This document shows, piece by piece, positions 46,801 to 60,042 of a stretch of DNA of 64,000 nt. Origin of the DNA: Chelonoidis abingdonii. Lineage: Eukaryota > Chordata > Testudines > Testudinidae. Position 1 is the first letter of the stretch. Each line of letters begins with the position of its first letter. The translations under genes and the position numbers were made by a program. Where the stretch lies: NCBI RefSeq assembly GCF_003597395.2, contig NC_133777.1, forward strand, positions 55,128,619 to 55,192,618. The letters run 5' to 3'. Under the pieces are notes generated by a model. The model ran no database searches. It had not been told where the DNA came from and was given only the letters and a program-made list of their open reading frames with translations.

Positions 46801-48383
46801 GTCTATAGTTCCTCTCACCCTGACTCTCAGTAAAAGATGAGCTGAAAATGCTGCAGAACTAAGATGGACGTATTTGTAATGTATAAGAACATGCCTGGCA
46901 TCAAGAGACGCTTTGGAACGCTTTTTTCTTATGCTCCTGAAGAGCAAAATGCATATGTACACTTTCCCTTTACATGTCTCCCAGCACATAGTGAAGGCCC
47001 AAATTAAAAAAAAAAAAAAATCCACCATGAACTGTTTTAATAAAACGAAGACATCAGTGTAAACACTGGATCACATAATGCCCTTACACAGAAAAAAAAC
47101 AGCAGAAGGTCTGGCGAACACTGCAAATTTCCTTTTGCAAAGTTTTCTCCTTGCAAGGGAGGGACTGGGTGTGTCCAGTGTACCCTGTGGAAAAGCATGG
47201 GAATTTCTCTCTGAACTTGTAGAAGTCTTGAGAACCACAAAGACCAGGGCCTCTGCATTGCTGCCAGGTTCTTCTTTCCATCATGCTAGCCTGGTTCCTT
47301 CTGCCATACTGTCTCTGCCAGCAGTTGCAAAAATCATATACCCCTAAACCCAAGGAGTGCTTGCAAATGCATAGGGAAAGTTCCTCCTGGAAATCCACCC
47401 AGACCTAATGGGAACAAGGCACAAACAGCAGGTGCACCTTGTCTCCTCTCCATGGACCTTCTTAAGATTTTAAGGAAGCTTTCAGTGGTATCTTGCATGA
47501 AGCGGGGGGAAAAGCAAGAGTTGCCACTCTCCTGCTGCCTCTAAAGCCACAAGTTGCTGCTCTCCATGCTGTATAGCTGGGCTAGCATGTGGCCTAGTAA
47601 GTGGGTTTGAGATTATTTAAATATTCATGTTCAGTATTGGGGCAGCATCACCATATAACTGATGAGAGATGAAAAAAGTAGGCAAACTGCATGCAGGAAG
47701 GAAAGATATTTTAATAACGTGAGAGAGAAAGAGAGGTATCCAGACTGTGGTAGTAGGAGCACTTGATGTTATTTAGCAGAGACTGGGCTGGCAACTCCTT
47801 TTTTATATCCAGCAGCTAAAATGCATTCATAGAGACTAAAAATACGTTATTTTCCTATTATTGCTATTATAATTTTACTATTCCATGTACTCAAACACTC
47901 TAAATCACCACAAGGATGTTCTGTGAATGGAATGAGAGATGTTCCAGGAGAATCTGGACTGGATTTTCTTCTCTGCTGTGCCAAAGTGCAATCTCTAGCC
48001 AGCATACAGCCAAAGAGGATTCTCAAATGGCCTTGGGGAACTCTCCACTGGTATAAAGGTGGCATAGCTGCTTCCTGTACCAGACACTCCGTGTATCTGC
48101 CCTGTGTGGTGGTGTGGGGGCTTGGTAGAGTTCACCTTCTACCAGAGGTGAAAGGTAGAGCAGCACTTCAGCTTTGTGCTGAATGGAATTTGGCTACAGG
48201 GGAGAATTTACCCCAATTTTTTAATAAGTGTGCATGCCACAGAAAAGATTGGGAATTCTTTATCTTGGATGTTGTTACAGTAACACATGCAGATAGTTAA
48301 TACATGGTTTTCATTTTAACTGTTTAGTTGATCATCGTTATTTAAGGGAATGCTGTCAGAAGCAGAGAAATCTTCCAGGCATG
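46801..48383. other. Unassigned sequence
   Basis: Frames at 47078-47398 and 47847-48300 lie on both strands and show no domain. A poly-A tract lies near 47006-47020. Confidence 0.5.
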
Positions 48384-48388
48384 CTCAG

Positions 48389-48980
48389 TGTGACAAAGTG
48401 GGACTGTTCTTAATGTTTCCTCTGAATACTGTGTGAGTGCCTCAGTTTCTGGCTGACACACTTGGCCGTGGGCCCTTCCCCCCTGCAAGGTGATGCTAAA
48501 GGTGTGGGAGAACAAAGAGGTCAGGTGAAAGAAACTCAGCCAAGGCGGAGGCGCTGGAGGGGGTTTCAGTTTGGAGCTGGCTGGGTACAGGAAGTGAGGG
48601 CAAATGGGATTGTCTGGTTCGCTAGGCCCCAAAATGGACCTGGCTGAGGGGCCCATTCTCTATACCTACAAGCTCTGTTTTAGACCACGTTCCTGTCATC
48701 TAATAAACCTCTGTTTTACTGGCTGGCTAAGAGTCACATCTGACTGCGAAATGGGGGTGCAGGACCCTCTGGCTTCCCCAGGACCCCACCTGGGCAGACT
48801 TGCTGTGGGAAGCGCACAGGGGGGCATATGCTGAATGTTCCAAGGTCAGACCCAGGAAGGTGAAGCCATGTGAGCTTCTTGCCTTGAAGACAGTCTACTC
48901 CAAGGGAGAGGAGGCTCCCCAAAGTCCTGACTGGCTTTGTGGGGAGCAGTTCCAGAGCATCGCCTGGGGACTCTGTGACA
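48389..48980 (+). mobile_element. Solo LTR (TGTGACAAAG family), 592 bp
   Basis: Starts TGTGACAAAGTGGGAC and ends GGACTCTGTGACA. An exact 5-bp target-site duplication CTCAG is at 48384-48388 and 48981-48985. AATAAA at 48702-48707 fits a polyadenylation signal. Frames of 60-104 codons here belong to the LTR. No proviral genes nearby. Confidence 0.92.
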
Positions 48981-48985
48981 CTCAG

Positions 48986-50065
48986 CAAAAAAGAAAATAC
49001 AAAGCATAGCTGTGGAACACATAGGTTTTTCTTTTAAAACCTGAAATGAATTTATCCATCTTCTAGAAAATCAGCATTTTATATATGAGTTTAAATTTTA
49101 ACAGGACTGTCAGACAAATGGTCCTTAGTCAGTCCCAAAGGCAATTACTCACTACGTGCTTGGTCCTATTAGCATTTAGAGCTTCCTGAGCTACGCTTTT
49201 GCTGACTTTGCTGCCATGGGAGAGTACTCAGCATCTCCTACGGTCCATGGAGATCATGAAAATACAGTTTTGTTGTTATTTGAAATCTCACAGGGGGAGA
49301 ATTTCCCATGGCTTTGCAGGGAGCATCATAGTGAGAAAATACATCCCTAGATAAAGCCTCTAAGGAGTTATAGTTTGCTGTATAGAGTATAGCACTGAAG
49401 TGTAGAAATTATTATTTCCTACCCCATTTGGTAGCTACATTTCTTGCCTCTGCACTACAACTTAGTAATCAAATGCAGTTTTATGACCTTAAAGAAATCA
49501 TTCAGAGTGAGATTTGCTGCTGTGCTGAGGGCCAGCACAAGGCCTATGCATTATGCTGGTACTCTGCACAGGGGAGACTCTCACCCTGAATGCATTTTTA
49601 AAGGTACTCAGGCGCTAATGGGATTTTCAAACCTGCCCAGATACAGAACTCTCACCTAAGAACCTTTAAAAATCTGACCCTTGTTGCCTGATCATACTCC
49701 TCTGGGAATCTTGCCCTTGGCTTTAATGGGAGCAAGCTCTAAAAAGGGGTTATGTCATTGCCTTTGTCTACAAAATGTGACATTTTTTGAAATACGTGAT
49801 CTTGTTAAATCACAGAGCATCCCTCAAGGTGCATAAGGGATTGATGGCAGACATAATTTCGCTCCATATTTGATACCAGAGTGATGCACTCTTATATGGG
49901 AAGGCACATATTTCTCCCCTCATGGCCCTGTTCTGTATTCCCTGTGTTAAGACTGCTGGTTTCCCAGAAAGTGCATGTAGCCAGCTTTTTTTGGTCTCCC
50001 AGTATAACATAGTGCATGAAAGGTAAGAGTGATAGATAACAAACACATTTATATGGATAACAGGG
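48986..50065. other. Unassigned sequence
   Basis: AT-rich DNA without recognisable features. Confidence 0.5.
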
Positions 50066-50073
50066 ATATGCAG

Positions 50074-50150
50074 GTTTCAGAGTAGCAGCCGTGTTAGTCT
50101 GTATCCGCAAAAAGAACAGGAGTACTTGTGGCACCTTAGAGACTAACAAA
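50074..50150 (-). mobile_element. Short 3'-tail fragment of a PLE-type repeat
   Basis: 'gtttcagagtagcagccgtg', 'ttagtctgtatccgcaaaaa' and 'ggcaccttagagactaacaa' are the tail of a very common turtle repeat. The ending 'ggcacctta.agactaaca' is also at the 3' end of the PLE at 31506. Flanks atatgcag and ttgtgcag may be a decayed target-site duplication. Only about 77 bp were copied. Confidence 0.75.
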
Positions 50151-50329
50151 TTTGTGCAGAGTTATAATAGTTTAAGGTGGTTAAAAAAATGTTTTGGCTG
50201 GGAGATAAACCCTTAACCATGAGGGTTTAAGCCAATTTGTAATTATTGAGGGTTGTTAAGATAAGATCTTTATGGGGGCATATCATCATCCCCATCTGCG
50301 TACTATGGGGTTTCATGGGCTTTCCACTG

Positions 50330-50425
50330 AAGCAATTGGTGCTGGCCACCATCAGAGACAGGATACTGGATTAGATAGACCACAGATCTGATCCAGTCTG
50401 GAAATCTCTGGGTTCTTATGTAGCA
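50330..50425 (+). mobile_element. CR1-type LINE 3' end
   Basis: 'ggccaccatcagagacagga', 'tactggattagatagaccac' and 'gatctgatccagtctgg' followed by 'ttcttatgt' is the typical end of a CR1 subfamily. No coding part remains. Confidence 0.75.
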
Positions 50426-53400
50426 CCTATAATGTGTTCCATCTCTTTATGAAATGTTAAGGCACTCTGGAGGGCTTTGGGTGTCACTGAACTTGTTTAC
50501 TAAGTTACAGTTTGTCGAGAAAGCTATTTAAAGGCTTACAAGTGCACTCTTTAACATTTGAGCATGAAAGTATAAAATAAAAAATTGGGGGGTTGGGATG
50601 AGGTGTAACAGATGTTTCACGTATTCTCACAGAGAGCTCAATAAGAGTTGGGATTTTAATTCTGATCTGACAGCGTTCCACAAAGACAACAACCAACACT
50701 CCCGCACGCCCTCTCCCCCCAACAAAAAAATAAAATGATTTTATTTTTGTTGATTATTTGTTCTGCCCTGGCAAGCCAATAAGTGTTAGGCTGCCAAATG
50801 CTTAGAAAAGCTTAGCTCATTCTTTTCCTGTATAGTCAGGAATTTGGAGACTCTGACATTCATTTCTACTATTTATTCTTATTAGTGTTCCAACTTCTTA
50901 AACATTGTCTTTCTAAATTAAGATTGGGGGGGGAGGGGGAAATCACCAGTTACATCACTACCTCTGCGGGACATCCTTCCTGAGCTTCATCCTAAAATTT
51001 ATCTGCCTCTCTCACAACTGTGAATATAGTTCAGAGGAGGCAGAAAAGAGGAGAGATTGGGCATCATGTTAACTTCTGAGCAGCACAGCTTAAAGAAAAT
51101 AAAACTCCACCTACCCCAATAGGAATAAAGATTTTGTTCCGCACAGCACCTGCTGTACAGTAGTTTTGTGTTTGTTCTAGGTTTCCAGTTTTGAATACAG
51201 TTAGGCAAAGTAGGTCAGCCCTCAGAATCTGAATGGAAGAAATGTTGTTTTTGGAGACAGGCCTGCAAAGTGGAATCAGGCAAACCAGACTTTGAACATA
51301 GACATCTGTTCATTTCTGGATTACAAGCCAGATACAAAGAATTGCAGAAGTCTGTTTCCTCTATGGATGTGTGCCTGCCAATCTTGATAATCCCCCTTTA
51401 AACTTTAGCTGGTGGTTGGGTAGCTAAAACTTAAATCACAACAAAACTAACAACTTCAAAAAGACAATGCTTAGTTCTTTCTGTTGGTCTAAGCTTTAAT
51501 GTTTGTCAGTCAAGTGATTCTGTGTATTGTCATAGCAAGAGTTCTTTTATTATAATACCTTCTGTTTAGGACTTGAAAGCAGCTGAACAAATGTACCTGA
51601 AGCATAATATATTTAATGTGTCAATTTATGTTTTAGACAAAATGTTTTTAAAGCCCTGCATTTTAAATGACAGGCATGTATAAAAATTAAGACCTTTCCA
51701 GCTGTGGACATTTTCACTTTGCTGCTATAAACAAATATATATATATTTTTAAATCTAAATTTTAAGGCATTTATGGTGAAATCCTCGTGAATCCACTCTG
51801 TGGCTCACTTGCATATTCTGCCTAAGAACTTTCTATTGGCTTCAGTGGAAGTCCTGTATGTAGAAGGAGAGCAGAACGTGCCAAAGAGACCCACTCCATG
51901 GATAACAGATCTAAGCCAGGTTTTTTCAAAAGTGACTAGTGATCTTTGGTAACCAAGCTTTTTGGTTTTTGTCCTTTTTTTTTTGGTTTGTGGGTTGGTT
52001 GTGGTTTCCTCCTCCGCCCTCCGCCCCCACTTCCACCCCCAGATTAGCCTCACTTTTTCAGAAAGAACTGAGCAACTCATAGTCTGAAAATCAGGTCCCT
52101 TTAGTGTCCAACTTGATTCCTTAGTCATCTCTTAAAATCCTGACCTGATACTGCAGTGTGGAGAGTATGGGTGGGATGTGGGGCTGTGCCTGTCAGATGC
52201 ACAACACAGAATTGCAACCCAGGGGGAGGGAGGGCACTACAGTGGCTACCTTGTACTCTCCTGACTCTGAACTGCTTCAGGGCCTGGAGTGGCCCCTGGA
52301 ATAACATAGACAGCTGCTCATGGCTGTCTGTTACAGCAACTTCCTAGACTGCCCTTCAGGAAGCAGCACTATTCACGGTGGCCATGCCCCTGGCTTACAC
52401 ATACGGTGCCAAAGCTTGGAAGGGGGTCCTCAGAAGGCAGCCAGCTGTCTTTTTCCATTCCTGACTTCCCCAGGCTGGATGCAGGGCAGCTGGAGCTCCT
52501 TTAAGCTGGTCCTACTCTTTTAGCTGGCATAAAAGGGCTGAAGTGAGACTGAGAATCTGACTTTATAAATGTAATTGGTTCCTAATATGGATTAGGCCTT
52601 TTGGAGATATTAAAACAGATGGTTTATGGAGATTTGAAAGCTGATTAATGTGTAGGCGGAGTTATTTTATACTTGGTGTGTTATAGTGCTCACACTGAGC
52701 CCAGTGTGAAGCTGCTTATCTGCCTGCAGAGGGGTTATGCATCCCTTAGTCCCCTTTGAGAGCTCCCTGCTTCGCTGGTCTGAAGGCAGGGGGCAGGGGA
52801 GAGCAGCCATTGCCAAGCTGCTACTCCCCATCCTGCACAAGTAGCCAGAGAGTAGGTGGGTAGGGACAGGGAGTTAGCCTCCCCTGCACTCCCCCATCGC
52901 TGCACATCAGCCAACCCAGATGAGCTAGAGAAAGAGCTGGCACAGTTTACTTCCTCCCTGGAGCAAGGGGAAGCAGGGATCAGACTGTGACTGTTTGAAT
53001 TTAAATGGGTACAAAATGATTCTCTCAGCTCTACTTAAAAAAACAAAAACAAAACACACCACAGAGATGGTCTTAGCCCCTCTGAATTCTAGAGAAGATA
53101 TAACATAAATAGGAGCTACAAACAGTGTGCGCATTAAAGCCCCTTTGCACCACGCTGGCCGTATAAAAGGGTTAATGCCCACCACTCCCCGCAAAACAAG
53201 GGGGGAGAGAGAGAGAGAGAAGGGCTCTATGCCAGCCTGGCTCCCCAGCTACGCTGGACCCTGAGGCACGTCAGGAGCACAATGTGCTTTGACTAGTCAC
53301 TGCTCAATTGTAGGGGGCTGGGCGAAACCAAGCGTAAAGCCCTAAAGCTGTTCTAACTTTTGCCAGGTACCAGGCAGGCCCCTGGCTGTCCCAGAATGTG

Positions 53401-53480
53401 GGCAGCATAAGCGTGAGTTAAAGCCCTCCTCCCCCACTCACATCTGCATCAAGCTCCAGAACAAAGGAGCTAAGAATCAG
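50426..53480. other. Unassigned sequence
   Basis: Contains a G/T-rich and then C-rich tract at 51955-52045, and a GA run at 53206-53220. The stretch 52670-53480 is moderately GC-rich and may be an old repeat that I cannot name. Frames on both strands at 51805-52523 carry no domain. Confidence 0.45.
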
Positions 53481-56400
53481 ACCTGTGAGTGGGATAGCTG
53501 GATGAGGGTTTTAAAGGTTTGTACAGCAAGGTTTTCTCTCAGAGGGTCCTTGGCTTTGGAATTCTCTTCCCTCTCCTTGAGCTACCAGAGTCCAAATGTG
53601 ATGACATGCAGGAGGTGCTGCAACACCCACTTGCTTTCCCCGGTGAGGAGGAAGGATGACTGGGGATAGATTTTCTGGGATGGGAATTGAGAAATCTTGA
53701 AGAAAGTCTCTTCTCTGTAATTATAAAAAGCTGTGAAAGAGGTCTGGGGACACGGCGACCATGGTCCATTGAATTACTGTTTTGTACAGCATCCAGCAGC
53801 GGGGGGGAGGGGTACTTTATTAATATAAATAGAATCTGTTGTTTCTTTTCTAGAATGTTGTGAGTTAAGAACAGTCTCAGATAGAACCTTGAATTTCTTG
53901 GCCTGGTTCATGTCCTTCAATATTATTTAATCCCTGCTTTTGGGACTTGCTGTGTATAATAACAATGAAGCAATCATCTTTTACGATAGCTATAAATTTC
54001 CTTATGTATTTTCCAAAGTTAATGTAATAATGTTAATAGTTCTTAATAGTCTTTTATTACCAGCTACAAGTCTGATATTTTGAATGGATACTGCTTAATT
54101 GTACTAACACAGTTTAAGCAATTCTCCCTTTGTAGGGAGGCCTCACAGGGGTACTGGGTTCTTAGCTAGAATCTTTGTTTTTATCCTGTGGAAATTAGCT
54201 GTAAGAAGGGCAGCCTGTTCTCAATAGGATTTACCTGCTTGTTCATTAATTGTAGTCAGACTTATCAAGTTAGCTGCATTAGTCATTGCAGTTGCTTTTC
54301 ATCCTGATTTTAAAAACATATACAATTCAAACAGATCAGTATCCAAAAACAAATATCCTGATCAAACACAATTAAACTGTCCATTTCTTATTATTAGAAA
54401 TTAACAAATGTCTGTCTCCAATAGCCAATGTAAATTTATTGCTAGACTAAAAAGTACAAAAACATTAACGGAAAAATATTTTGAAATGTCTTCAGAAGCC
54501 TTTCTTACGGTCTGTTTCTGAAAGTGAACTGTATGTTAGAATTCAAATTAATTTGTATTTAAGCACAGGCTTTGTTAGGGCATGCCAGGCATGGTTAATT
54601 GATCAGGTTACATACCTTCCTCTGACTCTAACAGCCTATGTCTATGTTTATATAATACCTAATAGACTTCTCAGATCAAGAGATGAAAGAGGACACAATG
54701 GTTAGATTTCATGAAGGCCCTGAATATAATTGATACACATAGACATTAGTTTTTATTCTGATCCAAGAAGAGACTAGACTCCGGACTGAACTGTTCAAAT
54801 AAACCCAGTATGTGATTTAGGCATTCAGCTCTAAGCTCAAATAGAATCCTTTTTAGTTTTTAATTTTTAACCCTCTCTCTCTTTCTCCATGAACAAGAAA
54901 ATTAGCTGATATATGACTCCTTGTCTTGGAACAAACTGCTCTACTATTACCGAACACTTCTAGAATTTGAATCTCATAGCTACAAGCAAAAGTTCTATCA
55001 CACTACTTAAATATCAGTCAACAAATGGCAATTTTAAATGTATGGAATGCAATCCTTTCATTCAACTGCTCTTTTTCTCTTGTAAAGTCAAAGCGCCTGA
55101 TTATTATTATTTTTCAGAAGTGCTGAGCAGCAACAGCTCAAACTGAGATAGACACAGGTACTCAGGACTTCTGAATAACAGGTCTAAAATAACTTTCACA
55201 CCAAGAAAGAGAATGAAAATGGATTTGTTTGACTTTCTTTTTCAGTCATTTAATCTTCAAACAGAATTTTGGCTGCAATATAGCATGTCATATTTTGTTT
55301 ATCCAGATCTACTTTATCAATTGCTTCACAAGGCATGTTACAATAGCTTTTTAAGCAAAATTAATATTTTACAGTGGGACACTATCTAACACACACGTCA
55401 CCTCTCCTGATCTGGGTCGAGAATCTATGGCACCTACATGAATGTAAAGATGATGAAGTGCATCAAACAGTAAAGTTCACACGAGTGAATGTGGGAGAGA
55501 GCTCTTAGGATGGACTGCTTCGGTTCATGCTCTTTACTCTTTTGTCTACACATGATACACAAACAGGTGGTGCATGTAACCCTGCATGTTAATACTTGCA
55601 TGCAAGTTCCATCTGCCTACCAACCATTCCAGGCTTCCTTCCAAAGTCAGACCTGAATTCTGTTTATATCACTGGGATTTATAGTTCTGGCTTCCCTGCA
55701 TCAAAATCCCGGGAAGAAAAGAAAAGAAACTTGGTTTCTTGGCATGTATGCAGAGCTTTAGGACATCTATCAGTACTGCCAATGTGACTTCCAAAAATCT
55801 GAGTTGGGCTTGAACCAGAAAAAAAAAGACTCCAAGGGCAGTAATGTGGATTGATTACAGTATTGTAGAAGTGAGACATAAATGCAGAAGATCTGCTTTC
55901 ACTCCATTAAAACAACATGGCTCCTGTAGGGAGAACTATTTTTTGCTAAATAAGACAAAGGAAGAACACTGGAAATCTAGCCATTTATTGACAAGGCACT
56001 ATTGGCATAAGGCCTGGTTCTGTTTGATGCTGAATTAGGAAAAGGGCTTCAAGTTGGATTCTCTTCCCCACTTTTATTCAGATGGACTATTTAATATCAG
56101 AGGCTACACAGCTGTGGAAAACTATGGAAAAAGTAGATGAACATTTATAACTTGCAAAAAAAAAACCCACTCCCTCAATTTGGATCACTCATTCTTGAGT
56201 TCCATCCATGCTTCCCCAGTTCTGAAATCATTTTGCTGGATGGCATGATAGGCTATAACCATGGAATACGAATGTATAGGAAATGTGGCTTCTTTCCCTG
56301 CCTGCAGGAGAAACACATCCCTGTCTCAACCTCTGCATGCTGAGGGATAGATTTATTATAAGTCTGTTCTCCCTGACCCATGGTGCCATTATGTTCCCAG

Positions 56401-56970
56401 GAACAGCTATATCCAACTTCTGGATCCTTCCATGGATTAACCAGGTTTCTGGGCTTAGCTGTGGGTGTCATGCCTGTCACCTCTTTGGGGCCATGGAGGA
56501 ATTTTTTCATTTACTGCCAGATTGGTCTGAGCAGAATGATTTGTTTCAACTTCCCCTTAGTGACCGTGTGGTATGTTCGGTTAGGCATATTCAAGTTGTT
56601 GCAGCTTGCCAAAGGTCTACCATGGGTACTCATTTATTAGGGGGGCCACTTCCCTGTTCAATAGAAACTGGGACCGGGTAGCCCCAGAAAAGAAGGTGGG
56701 GAACACTGCTTATGCTTATAGCAGTCCCCTCTTTCCCCCTCTCTCAATGCTTGTAGGAGGGAAAGGTTGGAGGGGTATTAGCAACAGCAGTGCTCGGATC
56801 TGGCTGATAGTTTAGGGAATGGGGCTGTAGGGTACAGATTATTAAGGTCTGGTTAACGCGCACTGAAGGGGTATGGCCTCCCAGTATTGCTAAATTGCAG
56901 GCTAATTACACCACATTCTGTGTTTGTCTTTGACCTGCACACAGCGGGAGGAAATACTTTTAGCAAATGG
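53481..56970. other. Unassigned sequence
   Basis: AT-rich to 56040. From 56130 to 56820, overlapping frames of up to 132 codons occur on both strands (for example 56283-56681 plus and 56510-56253 minus) without recognisable motifs. No gene called. Confidence 0.45.
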
Positions 56971-56974
56971 CTTG

Positions 56975-56992
56975 CTAGCGCCATCTGCCGGT
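56975..56992 (-). promoter_or_regulatory. CTCF-like binding motif
   Basis: On the minus strand the site reads CCGGCAGATGGCGCTAG, close to the vertebrate CTCF core (CCASNAGRKGGCGCTA type). CTCF sites of this kind act as loop anchors or insulators. Sequence match only. Confidence 0.5.
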
Positions 56993-57209
56993 ACAGGATG
57001 GTGTGAAAGACCTAGGGAAGTGTGACTGGACTCACAGGGCAGTGGTTTCAGAGAAGCCCACACCTGCTTAAAAAGTACTCAATAAGACCGTTGTCAAGGC
57101 TGTGAGACACCAGATAGGAACATCCATTTCTGAAATAAATAAAATGTAAGGACTAATGAAAGTCTTGTTCATGGTCACATTAATTATGAATCCACAAGTC
57201 TCTCTAGTC

Positions 57210-57298
57210 CAGGGGCATGGCGGCATTTCAGCAGGTGCTCTACCACCGCAGTGGTCCTTCGTCTGACGGGTGCCAGACGAAAAGGTTGGGGACCACTG
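57210..57298. mobile_element. Minimal hAT-type element, 89 bp
   Basis: Starts CAGGGGCATGGCGG and ends ggttggggaccactg. The 8-bp target-site duplication CTCTAGTC is exact at 57202-57209 and 57299-57306. With 89 bp it is little more than the two transposon ends and a short centre ('cgtctgacgggtgccagacg', itself an inverted repeat). Confidence 0.88.
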
Positions 57299-57767
57299 CT
57301 CTAGTCACACTTTCCACCATCCAAAATGAATAATTTAAATCGAAAGGAACACCTTCCAGTTCAGTATGATATTGGCTTTCACTTTGGCTTATCTTGATGA
57401 ACAGAAAACCAAGATTCTGAAAGTAGAAATTTGAAACTGGTAAATGTAAGTTTGAAGAATGAGACACGAAGACACCAGTAAGATTAAAAGGGAAAGTCTA
57501 TACAATGGAAGCCAGACAGTTTAAGTGTGTGATGCTGAACATTAGGCAACAAAGAAGGCACTTGAGCAAATGATCTGTTCCAAAGAAATGTGAATGATGA
57601 GATGGATGAGTGGTATAAGCAAGGAAGACCAAATGAGGAATGTGTTAGACATGCTCAAAGTAACGAAAAAATGAGGGAGTGCAGGCTCAGGTAGTTTGAG
57701 CATTTTAAGCACAGTCCTGACAAATATGTGAGTAAGAGAGTCCAACAGATCAAAGGAAAAAGACTGT

Positions 57768-57846
57768 GAGGCGATTAATTTTTTTAATTGCAAATAATTT
57801 TTTTGAGTTAATCGCATGAATTAACTGTAATTAATAGACCGCCCTA
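57768..57846 (-). repeat. Fragment of a TTAATCGC-rich turtle repeat
   Basis: 'gcgattaatttttttaattg', 'gagttaatcgcatgaattaac' and 'agaccgccct' match, in reverse, a repeat whose start reads 'agggctgtcgattaatcgc'. Only the end is present. Confidence 0.55.
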
Positions 57847-58388
57847 CATTGAATAGAACACTTTGGAGGGAGAGGTCTTGTAGAGCAGATTCAGTTTTAT
57901 GGGATTACTGCAAGGAAGAAAAGAAATTCAAGACTGAAGAATATGACTAGAAACTAGAATAGTTTCCAGTTTCTGGAAGCCACAGAATAGTTTCAACAAT
58001 ACTGTGCCAAAGACAGTAACCTCGATATGTAACATTGCCAAGGCAAATGTGCTATTCTGACAATTTTAGATAAGAAAACAATGGCTTCTGGCTAGGATAA
58101 TTGTGGCTGACAGACTGGGAAAACTAGTTCTTATGACTGAATTGCTACCCACATCACAAAAAACTCTAGCTTCCATTCCCAAAGTGGCTGAATGTTAATA
58201 GCAACTTTCAATAATTATTTTTCCAATTAAATTTATTTTTTTCTTCGAGAAACCACCAAAAATCTCAAATGATAATTGGTTATTCAATTAACATTAAAAA
58301 AAAAACTCCATTTCCTAGTAAAGTGAAGGAGAGAGAAGGTGCCTCTTTCAGGTCAGTGGTTAAATAGGACTCAGTCCAGCAAGGCATT

Positions 58389-58497
58389 GAGCACTCTGGT
58401 CCTGATCTATCTAAGCGCTCAAGCACATGCTTAACTATTAACGTGGTTGAAGTAGAGCAGGATGTGCTTTGCTGGATCAGGGCCTGAGTGCTCAGCA
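58389..58497. repeat. Palindromic repeat fragment
   Basis: 'agcactctggtcctgatc', 'aagcacatgcttaactatta' and 'gtgctttgctggatcagggc' are words of the CATTGACTTCAATGG-centred family; the core itself has diverged. Confidence 0.5.
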
Positions 58498-59044
58498 TTT
58501 TGCAGGAAAGATCCCTTAATCCTGACTCTCTACTAAATACATATGAGATGTGTTCTGGGGGGTTGGGGAGAAGGAATCATGTCCCTCCACATTAAATGGG
58601 GCCTCAGCTGCCTTCACAATACAGATACTCCAAGCCCTGAGACACCTCCACTGCTCCAGGGGTCTGCACGGGAAGAGAGATCAAGAACTGGGCAGGCTGG
58701 GTGGGAAGAGCAGGTGAGATTAGCAAAGATTTTCCTCCCCAATTATTCCCTTCTGCAGTTTTTGCCATTGGAGAGGGTCATCTGGCCCTTTCTCAATACA
58801 AGTGGGAGGAAGCATCTAAATAACTTCTTTATGGTATCCTCTGCTCTGTAATAGTAAAAATACCAAAGATATTGGGTTCTAATGTGCTCTTTAATGGAAC
58901 AGTAAAGCTGCCAAATACTTGGGGAGCATATAAAGAAGAGTAAAGTTTAATACAGAGAATAGCTTCAAAACCTACCAGTTTCAGCTGTGGAAAAAGTATT
59001 TGAATGTCACAGACTGACAAATGATTAATTACACACTAAACTTT

Positions 59045-59690
59045 TTCATAGATTCTAAGGCCAGAAGGCAGTATTGTGATCATCTAGTCTGACCTCCTGT
59101 ATAACAAGAGGCCATAAAACTTCCCTCAAATAATTCTTGCTTGAACTAGAGCATATCTTTTACAAAAACATCCAACCTTGATTTTAAAATGGCCAGAAAT
59201 GGAGAATCCAGCATATACCCTATTTAAATACTGGCACAACATTACCTTTCTTCCAGTCTTCTGGAACTTCCTCGGTGTTCCAAGAGTTATTGAAAATTGG
59301 CATTAACTATTTAGTGAGTTCCTCAGACAGGTCTTTTAAAATGCTTGGATCCACGTTATCCAGACTTCCTGATTTTAAAATGTCTAAACTTTAGTAGCTG
59401 ATGTTACTACTGTAATGGAAAGTATTTCATCAGGATATGATAGCCAAACATATCATCTGTTTTTTTTCCCAAATACAGAACAGAAATATATATTGAACTC
59501 TGCCTTTTCTGCATTATTATTGACAATTCTATCATTTTCATGTAGTGCTGAACAAGTACCTTTGTTAGGATTCTTTTTGTTCCCAATATACGTAAAGGCT
59601 CTCCTTCTGATTATCCTTCACCCTGTTTTCTTTCATTTGTTATTATTATTATTATAGCTGCCTTTTGCTTTTCGAAGTCAATGGGAATTT
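59045..59690 (-). repeat. LINE-derived repeat, probably CR1-like, antisense
   Basis: Begins 'tttcatagattctaaggcca' and 'gtgatcatctagtctgacct', a familiar turtle repeat end in reverse. It continues with 'tttcttccagtcttctggaac', 'gcttggatccacgttatcc' and 'aaatacagaacagaaatata', which I know as a longer antisense LINE body. No intact coding frame. Family assignment is by memory. Confidence 0.55.
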
Positions 59691-59749
59691 TGCCATTGTG
59701 CTTCACCAAATGTGGGTTTTTTTCAAATGAAGTGGCTGTTCTATAGTCT

Positions 59750-59925
59750 GTAATTTGTTATTTGTATTTGTAGCATTCTTTATTATTTATTAATCATTTG
59801 TACTGTGGTAGTTCCTAAAAGCTGTAGATCAAGGCCCCACTGTGCTATCTAATGCACGCAAATGAAAAACAGTCTTTGCCCCAAAGAACTTGCAATCTTG
59901 CATACGAGAGACTACTAATGGTTAC
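59750..59925 (+). repeat. Old interspersed repeat, family not named
   Basis: 'ttattatttattaatcattt', 'caaggccccactgtgcta', 'cagtctttgccccaaagaac' and 'ttgcaatctt' correspond to an abundant amniote repeat (typical words: aggccccattgtgcta, gtccctgccccaaagagctt). Confidence 0.6.
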
Positions 59926-60042
59926 AATGTAGAGCTTTCCAACCCTGAGGATAGTTAAGCACTGGAATAGGCTTCCCAGTGAGCTTGTGGCATCCCAGTC
60001 ATTGGAGGCTTTTAAGAATAGGTTAAACAAACTCCTGCCAGG

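Noticed and set aside
56253..56681. 132-codon plus-strand frame with overlapping minus-strand frames
   Set aside because: No domain, opposite-strand frames of similar length, and no conserved start; chance is more likely.
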